A program made the position numbers and the translations under genes. The notes below the pieces were generated by a model. It was given only the letters and a program-made list of their open reading frames with translations, was not told the DNA's origin and made no database searches. Positions 1 through 10,445 of a stretch of 64,000 nucleotides of DNA are shown one piece after another (positions within the stretch are counted from its first letter, which is position 1; each line of letters begins with the position of its first letter). The stretch spans positions 372,001 through 436,000 of the forward strand of contig BGZK01000293.1 of the NCBI GenBank assembly GCA_005406025.1, read 5' to 3'. This DNA is from Eumeta japonica (taxonomy: Eukaryota > Arthropoda > Insecta > Lepidoptera > Psychidae).

Positions 1-60
1 ACGTGAGCAGGGTGCGGAAATTCGCAGAAATCCACGGGGCTCTCGAGCTCCCGGTCGGCA
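1..60 (+). other. GC-rich window edge with donor-like start
   Basis: The window opens AC|GTGAGC, a canonical splice donor context, followed by moderately GC-rich sequence to about position 60. It may be the end of an exon of a gene to the left. Two bases of exon are too few to say more. Confidence 0.12.
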
Positions 61-599
61 CTGATGTCCTTTCACACTCACTTGGCATACCCTACCATAA
101 TTTAATGTCCTATTGAGGGGATCTTAAGACTTATGTACTGGTTTTCTGCGGGTTAAGGACTCTTAAGGACACCGAGAGAAATTCAAGTGGTTTTGATTAA
201 TTTAAATTGCGTTAAGAAGTCATCGGCGAATTCGTTTAAGGTCGAAATTTGAATCCTTTGCCTTCTTATTAGAAAGCAATGGGTTGACCGCGTTACCGGC
301 ACATGTTCCAAAAATTTTATATAAAGGTAGGTCCTACTGCAACCGATCGATGGTTGGCATGTCCACAGCCGGAGTTTTTCGATTGATTTTAGAATTGCTA
401 CGATTTTACGGAATTTCTCAAATAGCTAGAGTATAGTGAATTTGATAAAAAAAACATTAGATATTAGAAGACAAATGAACGTTTGTTGTTATAAATAAGA
501 CCTGTAACATACATACACACAAACATATATAGAACTAAAAACTATTTTTCTTTGTCTGAGCATCAGTTAAAAACTTTTGAATGTAAACGGTATTGGACT

Positions 600-1060
600 T
601 TGACAATCTGATGCGGAATTGTTTCTAGATAGGTCTACGTTATTTTTTTTAAAGCCCATACAGCCTTTTTTATTTTTAGGATTCCATATGTGTAAAGAAA
701 AAAGAAACTCTTATAGGATAAGTTCGTTATCCGTCTGTCTGTCAAAACACTTTTTCTTAGGGATGTGTAGAGGTATCAAATTGAAATTAATACTAAATAT
801 TTGGAGCTGTGAAAAAAATCAAGATTCTAAGTCAACTTAAAAAAATATGGACAAAATGTAGATATTTATGCCTTATTATTTGAAATTCTTAACTATTTCA
901 AGACCTCTCATTGATTTAGAATCTTGGAATTCGACAAGAAGAGAAAGTCTCATAGTACAAGCAAAGAGAAAAATGAAAAACTTGTAGTTATCTCATATGA
1001 CACATTTTTTTTTCAGACTACAGACTTATATTTGCAATTTGAATATATACTTTGATTTAA
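600..1060. repeat. Dispersed lepidopteran-type repeat with CTGTCTGTC motif
   Basis: The order GCCCATACAGCC, GGATTCCATA, AAAGAAACTCTTATAGGATA, CCGTCTGTCTGTCAAAA and GGTATCAAATTGAAATT resembles a dispersed repeat I know from lepidopteran genomes. The short frame at 619-840 lies within it and is not a gene. Boundaries are approximate; a database search would settle the family. Confidence 0.5.
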
Positions 1061-1169
1061 ACCAATACATGGGATAACATTTGTTAACTTCGCGCAATGA
1101 ACACTTAAAATTTTCAAAAATTCTGACTTTTTGTAAAGCATTTTTTAAGTTTAAGTCTCATTGTTGTCT

Positions 1170-1465
1170 GAGAATAGGTGATCACCAGTCCGCTATCGGC
1201 CTCTTGGGTGGGAGTAGGATAATTGATGAACGAAAGAATAGCTGATAAGCGGAATGGTAGAGGACGGAGTAGTGATGAAGCGATAGTGTCGTGATGTTGG
1301 GAGACTGGAGTGATGGAGGGGGAGAGGGCCACCGCGACTATCACTCACTCGACGCAATGCAACGGCAGAAATTGCCACTTAACGTCTGTGTCCTGTGAGT
1401 GTGTGGTATTTCACCGGTGGAGCTGTCGTTCTGCAGTCAATTTGGCCACAGCATGTCTCTACCAC
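1170..1465 (-). mobile_element. SINE/LINE-tail-like repeat, copy 1 (reverse orientation)
   Basis: Read on the minus strand it shares with 10095-10445 a block with a CCACACTC-type motif, a Pyr-rich CTCCATCAC tract and CAAGAGGCCGATAGCGGACT near its end (compare AAGAGGCCGGCAACGCACTG). This is a short interspersed family with a GC-rich tail common in Lepidoptera. Open frames at 1114-1344, 1193-1378 and 1310-1492 fall in it and are shadows. Confidence 0.6.
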
Positions 1466-1675
1466 TTTTATATGAAATATCTATATACATAATTAAGTTT
1501 CTACTGAACCCTTAGGGTGCGAGTCCCAGTGGCATTAGTTCGTTTTTTTTATTTACTTTCACATTCGTAACACCTAACGAAGCGAGCGGTTGACGATTAA
1601 GTATTTAACTAAATTCGCGCTTTGTGTATCTTCAGTATGTTTTTTAATGAAAAATTTCTAACTTCTTGTAAATCG

Positions 1676-2346
1676 TTTGTTAGGTAAACGCACCAATAGA
1701 TGGATGGTTAAGCCAACTTTCCTATTCTTTTAGCAAAACAATTAAAATACTTGTTAATGACCTATAAAAATTTTCTTTTTCTTATCCTCACTTCTCACAC
1801 AAAGCACTTCTTTTCCTCAGTCATCTAAAAATGCAAAGAGTAAAAATAATTCATATTAATAAACAATTTTAACAAATAAAGCTAAAAAAAAAAGTTAGAA
1901 AATTCACCACGTAAACACAATGTCCATCTATTGGATAGATGTTATAAATGTGTGACCAATAGATAAACACTCAATTTTCTTATTTTTTTTTTATTTTGTT
2001 ATTCGAAAACTTTATTTATAGCTTTGTTAATAAAATATAAGTATAGTCAAATGTACATACCTTTTTTTTTTCATGATTTTCAATAGTTATAACAAATAAT
2101 GTTTACCGGTTAGCTGTCATATGCTTACTAGCGGTGGCGCTCTCTAACTTAAAGTTCGAGACATCAAGATTTAAAAAATGTTTTTAAACTTTTATTTTTC
2201 ATAAAGATATACAAAAATATTATTTTTTGCACTTTTAACTATATGTAGTTATTTAAAAAACTATGACTTTACATTTTTGTTTTTAAATTTACTTTTAATG
2301 CCTTTGGAAATAATATTTGTCCATCTATCAGTGCGTTTACTTATAA
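1676..2346. mobile_element. TIR element of about 670 bp (MITE-like)
   Basis: The left end GGTAAACGCACCAATAGATG (1683-1702) is matched in reverse at the right end CATCTATCAGTGCGTTTACT (about 2321-2340), allowing a few mismatches. A third inverted copy of the motif (GTCCATCTATTGG) sits inside at about 1922. No coding frame is present. The superfamily cannot be assigned without a clear target duplication. Confidence 0.5.
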
Positions 2347-2650
2347 ACAAAAAATCAGCGCTATTAATTCTTGAAAAATCAATAAACATGTTTACAATTA
2401 GATAAACCCTAACCAAGTGTGTGTCGAGATTTCACGGTGTTAATCTTCCACATACAACTTGTTGTCGAGAAATTTTGAACGGATGTTTGATTATCATTTC
2501 ATCTTTATATTATTTGACTCTTACTTTTTTTTTTTAAATGAAACTTTTATAAACTAACAAAAATAATTTAGTTTTTATCTATAAAATATACCCACACCGT
2601 GAAGTATTGTATATCATCAATTCGAGAGTCTAAATTTGATAAAAAAAAAT

Positions 2651-3030
2651 ATAAAATTTGTTGCCTGTAAAGTCGGTATACGGAAAGTTTTATGACAACG
2701 ACTTTGAATGGTAAAATCATTTTAATGTGAATATTCATTCATAGTAGGAAGAAGGATGAAATAATTAACAATTTAAAACATTTATTTATACAAAGAATTA
2801 TATTTAAAACATTAATTTATACAAAGAATCTCGCACTGAATTTCATATTAACAATTTTATTTTTACCTTACACATACATACGTAATAACAAATATACATA
2901 CAATGACATTTGCAAGCTATGCACTAATCTCTAGAGCGCGCGGCAGACCGATCATAGTTGAGTTTCGGCGGGCCCCTGTTCGGTGACACATGTTACTTTT
3001 TCATAAGTTTAACCTAATTTAAGCTCACGT
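2651..3030 (+). repeat. Dispersed repeat, copy A (partner at 61361-61826)
   Basis: It shares long near-identical blocks with 61361-61826 in the same orientation, such as TTGCCTGTAAAGTCGGTATA, GACAACGACTTTGAATGGTA, CAAAGAATCTCGCACTGAAT and GGCAGACCGATCATAGTTGA. An internal unit of about 30 bases (TTTAAAACATTTATTTATAC) is duplicated in tandem in both copies. Copy A lacks several blocks of copy B near its 3' end. No protein is encoded. Confidence 0.75.
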
Positions 3031-6000
3031 CGTTAACAATTAGGCTTGAAAACGACATTTTAAGGAGTTTTATTTTCGCAACGCTTTCGTTTAGCTACAC
3101 ATTCTTCGCGTCCGTGACTGCGAGCCGATAACGGCCCGGCGGCGATAACCGAAACTTAATCAACGCGCGTCAAGGCCCTCTGTGCTTTTGAAAACGCATT
3201 AAGCACTCGACGCGCGCTCATGTTATATCAAAGGCCTCACGAAGGCTTGACGGTAGGGCTGCTAACTTTCCTTTCCAGAGGCCCCGGGCGCCGCCGCCGA
3301 GCGCCCTTTGCCACCCGTCAGGCCACCTCGTGTTTGAGATGAGTGCCGGCCTTGCATCGGCATGTGTGACGTGGTATGTGACGTTCGATTTCTAGAATTA
3401 CCCGCAAGTTTTAATGTTGTCGGACAACAGAAAAAATTACAACATAGTAAACTTCATCACTATACATTACATGGTATATGTTGTGCTTAGGACAGCCGCG
3501 CCCTTAGTATTAAATTTGATAAATGTGTAAATAAATGAGTATGATTTTATAAATGTTATGTAAGCGGACTTAGATTAACGATTCTTTTCGTGTTTAATTG
3601 TGTTTTTGCGTATCGATTAAAAAGTTTAAATATGTGTTTTTTATTACCCGGGTAGGGATTATTTATTAGGAATTATTTATTTTGTAATGTTTGCCTATGT
3701 TTTTATATATTTATTGTTTTTTTTGGAATATTTTTTGTTTGTTGTAATTATTGTGCCATATCTTATTTAATTATTAATTTGAAACTGCATATTAAATTTT
3801 GTCTTCTTGACGGAAAGAGGGGGGGATGAGAAGCTGAGAATCGGTACGGCCACGAATCGGTATATTGAGCATGTGGTTCTCGTACGTCAAATATGTGAAG
3901 TACATAGTCACGTCCCCTTGTATATAATATATATATAGTTCATATGCGCAGGCGGAAAGCGCCATCTATAAATTGCAGCGATTTCGGTGCATCCGCCGCA
4001 GTTGAACTCCGGCCACCACGTGTAAAGCTTTTGCTGAAATATAAAAGTCCGAATATCGACGTTGTCCATCATTTTCGTCCACACCGCAAGAAATCGGTTC
4101 TGCGATGCGATTAACGAAGAAATATGAAGTGCGGGCTTACGCGGCGGTGAAAAAATCGCTATTATATGTTATTCGATCTGAGTTTTTATCGTTGTCCTCT
4201 ATGGTTTTTTTTTTGATATTTTGGAATTCAGGCAAATAAAAGCTCTCTTGAACCTTTTAACGTGCTATTTTAAAAATAGTTCACTGTTTAATTCATTTAT
4301 AACATGTATTTTATTAAATACTTTGCTTGTCTTCAAAAATCAAAATACTTGTTTTAACGTGTACCACGTTGACACTGGATGTCGCTGAAAATGCAGAAAA
4401 GGAAATTTATGTAAACAATTCGTATTTGATAATTTCTTCTTTTCGTATTGTAACAATGTTCTCGACATTCTCTTTCAAGTTGTAGTGCGTGGCTTTCGAA
4501 CAACAAATTACTGTTAGAAAAGTTATTCGTAATAATAATGATAATAACAGTAATAATTATATCATACGAAAAATTAAAGTACTGAATAAAAAGATAGCCC
4601 CGTAATGAAAAAAAAGTTATTCTTTGTTTTAAGATGAATTTAATACAAAGCCATCGTTGCTTTTACAAGGAGCTAATTTAGTACATTAAAATGAATTGGC
4701 CAAGTGCGACTTCTATTTCTGTTGAAAGAGTTCCCTTCTTTAATTAATCGTTTTATCTACCATCTTTTTAGTAGGTTTCCTTAGATATTTAACTTTAGTA
4801 TTTGGTTTCATGGCGAAACTTTGTACAAATTTAAAGTATCACAAGTTGCTGAAGAAATGTAATTTATTTTTTTTAATTTGTTCAGAAAACTATAAACTTT
4901 AAAAAGACAATTTTATTGAAATAATTTTATTGAAATATGAAATAGCAATAAATTTCTTAAAAAAAAATAATTTCATGAAGGAAAGTTGCTTTAATGCTAA
5001 AATGAAAATTTTGTATTATTACAACTTTGTTACAAATTTTCTGAGTAAATTAAAATTTAACTTTTAAACTACTCATTTTTCAGCGACATGATTTATTATA
5101 GTTGTTACTATCATCCCCTAACTGCTAGCAACCTTATTTCTGTTAATTTTGATAATAGCAAAAAAAGTAAATTGATATTTTTTTTTTTATAAAATTTTAT
5201 GCTATACAACTTTTATTTCAATTTTTTTTTCTAGTCCTTGTGTTCCCAGAATTTGATACAAATTTTTTTTCATTGCTTCTCGGAGGCGATTTCAAAAAAT
5301 ACTTTCATAGTTCGTTTTTAGATCTTTTAAAGTAACTTAAATCAAAAATTCAAGTATTTATCTTAAAATTTGTATTCAAAGGTCAATTTTCTTGGACTAT
5401 AAGAAATATATGTTAAAGTTTTTCCGCTTTAAGAATATTTTTCGTTCCTTGAGGAAATCTAAATATTTAAAATTTTCGTTTAAATGACCCTATGAAAACT
5501 ATGAATGAAACTCTACATTTTGATTTTTTTTTGGAGGCACGGAAATTTCGGAAATGATGATTTTCGTATACTTTCTTCAATATCTTTAGATTATTTATTT
5601 TAATTGTAAAAATAGTAACCATATCTCTCATAACATACATACGTTACCCTCTCACTACGCGCCGGAAACTAAAATTACTTTATCTACAATATACATCTTT
5701 GAATGGGTCACTTGACTATGGATATTTATTGAATGACAATTTTCCATCGAAACCTTCTTTATAAAACATAAAGGTTCTTACGTGTCGATGTTTTTAAGTA
5801 TGGCGGAAGCGAAGAATTCTATTACAAATCTATACTAAAATATTTAAATATTTACTAAAATGCTTTTTTCCCTAAAATACTTTTTTCCTACCAAAATATA
5901 TAGTTACAGTGTAATTAAATCATTATATCAAATTTGCTCGAGTTTAATGTTTGTATATGTATGTGTGCATGCGTAAACGCACGCACGCATATACTACCCC

Positions 6001-6815
6001 TTGTATATATCGTCTACGTACTATTTTTTTCATAGAGATTGACTATCTTTCAATGAATGAGTAATTATGAAGAGCAAACACTATTTATATTATAAAGGAT
6101 TTTATGTATATATAGAAGTTTGCTCTAAAGAGTTCACATTGTATCGATATAACATATTTATAAATGGAAATTGATAATAATTAAATTGGAATTTGGTATT
6201 AATCTACTGTGCTTAAGTTAAGTTCGGTTAGAATATTGTTTAGAGTCGAGCGATCCAAATAAGCATCGGAAGTGGTACAAGGATCGAAATAAAAAGCGAA
6301 AATGAGATAAGAAAAAGAAAAGGAGAAAGGGATTGTGATCAACAGCGAATTTGATGATCAGAATAAAATTAGATGTATATGAAATACGTCAGAAGTCGTT
6401 TGATGTGCACGCGTGCCAAACCACGGTCTACAATTATTCTAAGCGAAATATTTATTTGCAAAACTCATACAAAATTATTAGGTATGAAAATATTGTTATA
6501 GGCAAAACTAGATACTTTTGTTGTAAGTAAAACATTCTTTGTAATAAATCAATCACAATATGCATATAATTACGGCCACCTTATACAATACAAATGCCCT
6601 TGAGCGCATTGAGTTTGGGGTCCTAATAGCTAATTAAAGGAATAATGGGAATGAAAACATCAGAATGTAATTTTATGTGTAAGTGAAACCACGACGACGG
6701 CATTTCGAGGCTTACACAGGGTTGGCTGGTATGTTGGTTGGCACCCGCAGCCAGTTGGTTGGCGTGGTGCCCCATGTGTCCTGTGAAAAATAGAATAGAA
6801 TAGAACACCAAGTAT
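3031..6815. other. AT-rich non-coding stretch with a GC-rich head
   Basis: Apart from the GC-rich patch at 3100-3420 and a second, weaker one at about 3940-4140 (AAAGCGCCATCTATAAATTG), I see no gene. A small purine/pyrimidine palindrome of CATGCGT/ACGCACG type lies near 5965-5990. Poly-A and poly-T runs are frequent. Confidence 0.4.
3279..3395 (+). CDS. Possible terminal exon in a GC-rich patch
   Basis: A strong acceptor (CTTTCCTTTCCAG, ending 3278) precedes a GC-rich frame reading RPRAPPPSALCHPSGHLVFE and on to a TAG near 3393. The sequence downstream is AT-rich and has AATAAA-like signals (about 3530), as a 3' untranslated region would. The whole patch 3100-3420 is far richer in G and C than its surroundings. 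No family is recognised, and the patch abuts a dispersed repeat (2651-3030), so it may be repeat sequence rather than a gene. Confidence 0.15.
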   Translation, partial: RPRAPPPSALCHPSGHLVFEMSAGLASACVTWYVTFDF

Positions 6816-6817
6816 AG

Positions 6818-6958
6818 TACAAGGCACGAAACTCTGCCCCTGTAAAGTTAGTTACTACTTTAAAAACGCGGAGAAGATGGTAGGGTCGGGGAGTGTTTAA
6901 CTTGCGCATTACATCATTCGCAGGCAATTCATAGAGGCAGTTTTGTGCGTTGTAATGT
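6818..6958. mobile_element. Small TIR element (MITE), copy 1
   Basis: The ends GGCACGAAACTCTGCCC and GAGGCAGTTTTGTGCGTTG are near inverted repeats. The block GCGCATTACATCATTCGCAG and GGCAATTCATAGAGG is shared with 40684-40850. About 140 bases, no coding capacity. Confidence 0.55.
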
Positions 6959-7512
6959 CATCCTAAATGATAAGAAGTTCAGTAAGAATTACGCTTTAAT
7001 AGCGATATCGGCCAAACAGTCAGCGTGTAAGAACGCTTACAATGGACAAACCAACTGATGAATTTTTAATTTATGACAAATAAAACCACTTATTTCGGGC
7101 TTCTATGAGCATATTAAGACGTCGGTCTTGGACGTCATTACCGCATCCGTGACAATGGTCATTAACGGTCCTCAACTCGAACCGTGCCAACGTAGAGAAC
7201 TTCAAGTCCACTGCTCTCCAAGTTAGTTGATAATTTAGCATTCTGTGGGATGAATTTCCTAAAAGAATTATTTTGAAATACGTATGTGTAATATGCGAAT
7301 AATATACAGTAAACAAATCTCTTATTGGGTAAATCAAAGATAACCTTAAACCAGTATAAATCTAGACATAAGAAAAAACGAATAGGATGATGCGAATATA
7401 TTTATGTACTATAAATTCGCACCAGTTAACTGATTTACAGCAACAGTGTCTAATCATAAAGCCGTTTCCAACGTTAGAAGTTCTGTAAAACTTAATTCAA
7501 TCTTAAATAAAA

Positions 7513-7635
7513 ATGAAAATAGTTTTCGTCGAGTCCATAATAATATTTATTGTAAGTTCAAGGTTTTATGTTGCATTTTATGGTGATGAATTATCTACGT
7601 CGGATAATGGTACATTTATTGAAGAATTAATTTAA
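7513..7635 (+). CDS. Possible signal-peptide exon, 40 codons
   Basis: ATG 7513 opens MKIVFVESIIIFIVSSRFYV, which looks like a signal peptide, and ends at TAA 7633-7635 after an acidic stretch (STSDNGTFIEELI). A perfect donor (ATT|GTAAGT) lies inside at 7552, so it could be a first exon for the frames at 7957 and 8313. The link is inference from proximity and strand. Confidence 0.2.
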   Translation: MKIVFVESIIIFIVSSRFYVAFYGDELSTSDNGTFIEELI

Positions 7636-7735
7636 AAAACACGGTAATTAAGTTACTAACGATCTTGAGTACTTTTTACTTTTTTAAATCGTTTTATAAC
7701 ATTAGTATCCTAAAGCTTGAAGGCATTTAAAAATG

Positions 7736-7762
7736 GACTCAAACAGTTGGGCTGTTTGAGTC
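7736..7762. repeat. Perfect 11-base hairpin
   Basis: GACTCAAACAG (7736-7746) and CTGTTTGAGTC (7752-7762) are perfect inverted repeats with a five-base loop; pairing continues outward with mismatches to GGCAT/ATGCC. Confidence 0.6.
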
Positions 7763-7956
7763 TTTTCATGCCCTCAAATAATCCTATTGTACTATATTTT
7801 TAAATATTGCTTCAACCACATATTTGTAACAAAATATTCCTCATCCTTAGTCGTTTTATTTATAAGGCGTGTCTTATAAAACAGCATATTCATTATGTAA
7901 ATTAGTTCACATTAATAACAAATCAGTGGATGAAATATTTAATATTTATAGTTTAA

Positions 7957-8205
7957 TTTCAAAATCAATGTAACCTGTTATTGTATGAGAAAATCGAAAA
8001 CGATTTTCCGCGATTTCTTGATTCATACGGCGAGTGTACACTAGTTTTAAGAGTTACGCGTGACGACTGCAAATGTGAAATGTTCTTCAAAGATGATAAA
8101 ATTCGACTCGAAACGTTTTATTTAGCTCTGGACGTGCTTCAAATTCGAATACCGTTTCAGGAGGTACCCGACTACGGACTTACGAAGTGGTGTTCGGGGA
8201 AATAA
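7957..8205 (+). CDS. Unrecognised open frame upstream of the membrane protein, possible ectodomain exon
   Basis: Open from 7957 to the TAA at 8203-8205, without an ATG at its start. It reads YEKIENDFPRFLDSYGECTL, a CKC motif, many charged residues and a final DYGLTKWCSGK. The composition is protein-like, with three or four cysteines that could pair outside the cell. It is on the same strand and about 100 bases before the membrane-protein frame but in a different phase, so an intron or frameshift would be needed to join them. I found no convincing splice pair. Function unknown. Confidence 0.3.
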   Translation, partial: FQNQCNLLLYEKIENDFPRFLDSYGECTLVLRVTRDDCKCEMFFKDDKIRLETFYLALDVLQIRIPFQEVPDYGLTKWCSGK

Positions 8206-8312
8206 AACACGAACCGATTCGTACACTAATTACGTATCCATAAAGTATAACACGACAAAAATATATGGAAATCTTGGTGCCAGATTTTGAAGAGGCCAAA
8301 CCGTTACCTTAA

Positions 8313-8732
8313 ATGTTGTCGGAAACGAACGACAGGAATACAGATTTTAAGCCCGATTACGATAACACATTGTTCGGAGTTACAATTTGCATAGCTATAT
8401 GCATAACGGTCGGTGCGTTGTATCTCGCCGTTAAAACGAAAAATAGATGTACGGAGGCGCATCGATCGAACGATGATAAAGAAACGAGAATAAGGGAAAT
8501 TAAAAATGAACTTAACGTAATTGAAAACGGTCATATCTATGAAAGGATCGTTATAACAGTGGTAACAAAGGGCTTAGAAAAGAAACCGGAAGGCTGTAAT
8601 GAATGTGAAGTGCCGTATAGTATTATAAAAAATGCACACGACAATTTGATAGACAAAATGTCACAACGAACGTCGAATATGAAAGATTATCAGTTTTGCG
8701 AAAATCCCTTTCACGAAAGTAACAACAAATAA
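8313..8732 (+). CDS. Unrecognised single-pass membrane protein, 139 codons
   Basis: This is the longest open frame in the window with plausible protein composition. After a short polar N-terminus (MLSETNDRNTDFKPDYDN) comes a membrane segment (about LFGVTICIAICITVGALYLA, residues 20-40), then a charged tail of about 100 residues with a KETRIREIKNELN helix-like stretch and a cysteine pair (GCNECEVPYS). The stop overlaps an AATAAA signal (8728-8733). The frame is also open upstream, interrupted only by a TAA right before the ATG, giving a short acidic stretch (MEILVPDFEEAKPLP) before it. I do not recognise the family. It could be a single-exon gene, the last exon of a gene with an ectodomain encoded upstream (7957-8205), or a decayed copy. 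Confidence 0.45.
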   Translation: MLSETNDRNTDFKPDYDNTLFGVTICIAICITVGALYLAVKTKNRCTEAHRSNDDKETRIREIKNELNVIENGHIYERIVITVVTKGLEKKPEGCNECEVPYSIIKNAHDNLIDKMSQRTSNMKDYQFCENPFHESNNK

Positions 8733-8739
8733 ACGTTTA

Positions 8740-10090
8740 ATAATTAATATTATAAAATGGAACGATTTTTTTCGGCTGCTGTCGCATTTAGTGATGTCAT
8801 GTCTCAAATGCGACAATTCTGCTTTATAACATTGTGAACTTTGACTAGTGAGTTGTTTATAATTTAAGGCTATTAAAACTATTAAAATATCATTGATTTT
8901 AGGAGAATCTCCTTATAAAGTAAAGTGAAAGTAAATAGATCAGGGAAAATTGTATACTACTTAGAAGACTATAAAAGTACTCCTTTCCAATTATATTTTA
9001 TTACAAAGTTGTATGTATGTATGTTGTAGTAAAAAAAAAAAATTATAAATGTCACACCAAAACGTTTGTTTTAAATTTTGAACATTTTCTTTCATAATTT
9101 TAGAAATATTGATTACAATTTTTATTAGATATTTGTCACATAATCATACTATGTTAAAGTATTGATCGAGTGCACTCTTAGATATAGAATTGTTTACGTA
9201 AATGACTGGAAGTGTTTATTATCATGACGATTTCGTTTATGGAAAATTTAAAAATTATTATAGATCGACTTATACATATAAATTCTTGCCGAATGATTAA
9301 CATTTACGATATAGCTGAGTTTATACAATAATTCAATAAAATAATTAAATAAAATAATTAATCAATAATTAAATAAAATATGATTTTATTTAAAAAACAG
9401 CTTGTAACTGAATCTGGCCTTTAGAATAAGAGTAATTTTATTGCTTAGAAATATCTATTAAAAATATGTAAACGATTATTCATAAATGTGAAAATTTAGT
9501 AAGTAATTTGAATAAATGTTGGGTATACCAATATAAAATTATATTTTTTGTTCAAAGGAGATTTGTTCAAAACGTTTGAAAAAAATAGTAAACTAATTAT
9601 ATAGCTAACACGTTAACAAGTCCTCGTTAAGAACGAAAAAATAAATTAACAAGGACAGTAATTATGTTCAATAAATTGTGATCTAAAATTGAATAAGTAG
9701 GTTTAGTCAAAATTCCTTCCATCTTTTACAGAACAAAAACACGCACGCCTCCGTCTACGATAAACAGAACGTGAAATGTTCTCCATATATATTTTTAACC
9801 CATCCGTCGTCTCATATATCTTTCACAAAATTTTCACTTTTTGAATATCTCCCGACGAAAAAATAAAGCGGTTATAAATCTACGAAACGTGCTCGCCATT
9901 TTATCAGTCTATGTGCATCGGTCTATCCGTTAAACGCAAATATAAAGATTTTTTGCTTTGAACGATTGTGAGCAGCAGCATCATATTGATACAGTAATAT
10001 ACCACTTTGATAGTTTATTAGAAGTCGTATTCATCCCATTGTTCAATACATCGATCAAATATTTAATTAATATGTGGTATTGTTTAAATA
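8740..10090. other. AT-rich stretch without a gene
   Basis: I see no coding sequence or clear repeat here beyond short AATTAAATAAAAT-type tandem motifs at about 9335-9380. Confidence 0.4.
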
Positions 10091-10094
10091 TCAT

Positions 10095-10445
10095 AACATC
10101 TATCGTGGTTATACCATGCAGTGGTTAACTGTGCTGCAGTCAAGTTAATGGATTCACTCGTTCTGCGCAATACCACACTCTCACAGAATAAGTTAAGTAA
10201 CAGTTTCTGCTGTTTCATATCGTTCAGTGAGTTAGAGTTCGGGTGGTTCATCCCCTCTCCATCACCGCACGACCTGACCTTATCAGCCTCTCCCTTCATC
10301 ATCAGCTCATTCCTTGTTTCACCAGATATTCTATTTCTACCCAAGAGGCCGGCAACGCACTGGTGACTCCTTTGGAGTCGCAAGTGTCCCTGGGCGGCGG
10401 TGACTAGTTATTCTCTGGTGGCTCACATGCACATATCCCTCTAGA
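10095..10445 (+). mobile_element. SINE/LINE-tail-like repeat, copy 2
   Basis: The block GTGGTTATACCATGCAGTGG, a CCCCTCTCCATCACC tract, AAGAGGCCGGCAACGCACTG and TGGGCGGCGGTGAC, then a final GGTGGCTCACATGC before an AT-rich tail, are hallmarks of a short GC-rich interspersed family in Lepidoptera that I recognise. Other copies lie at 1170 (reverse), 16925 and 30215. The frames at 10084-10383 and 10121-10366 are shadows. Confidence 0.7.
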
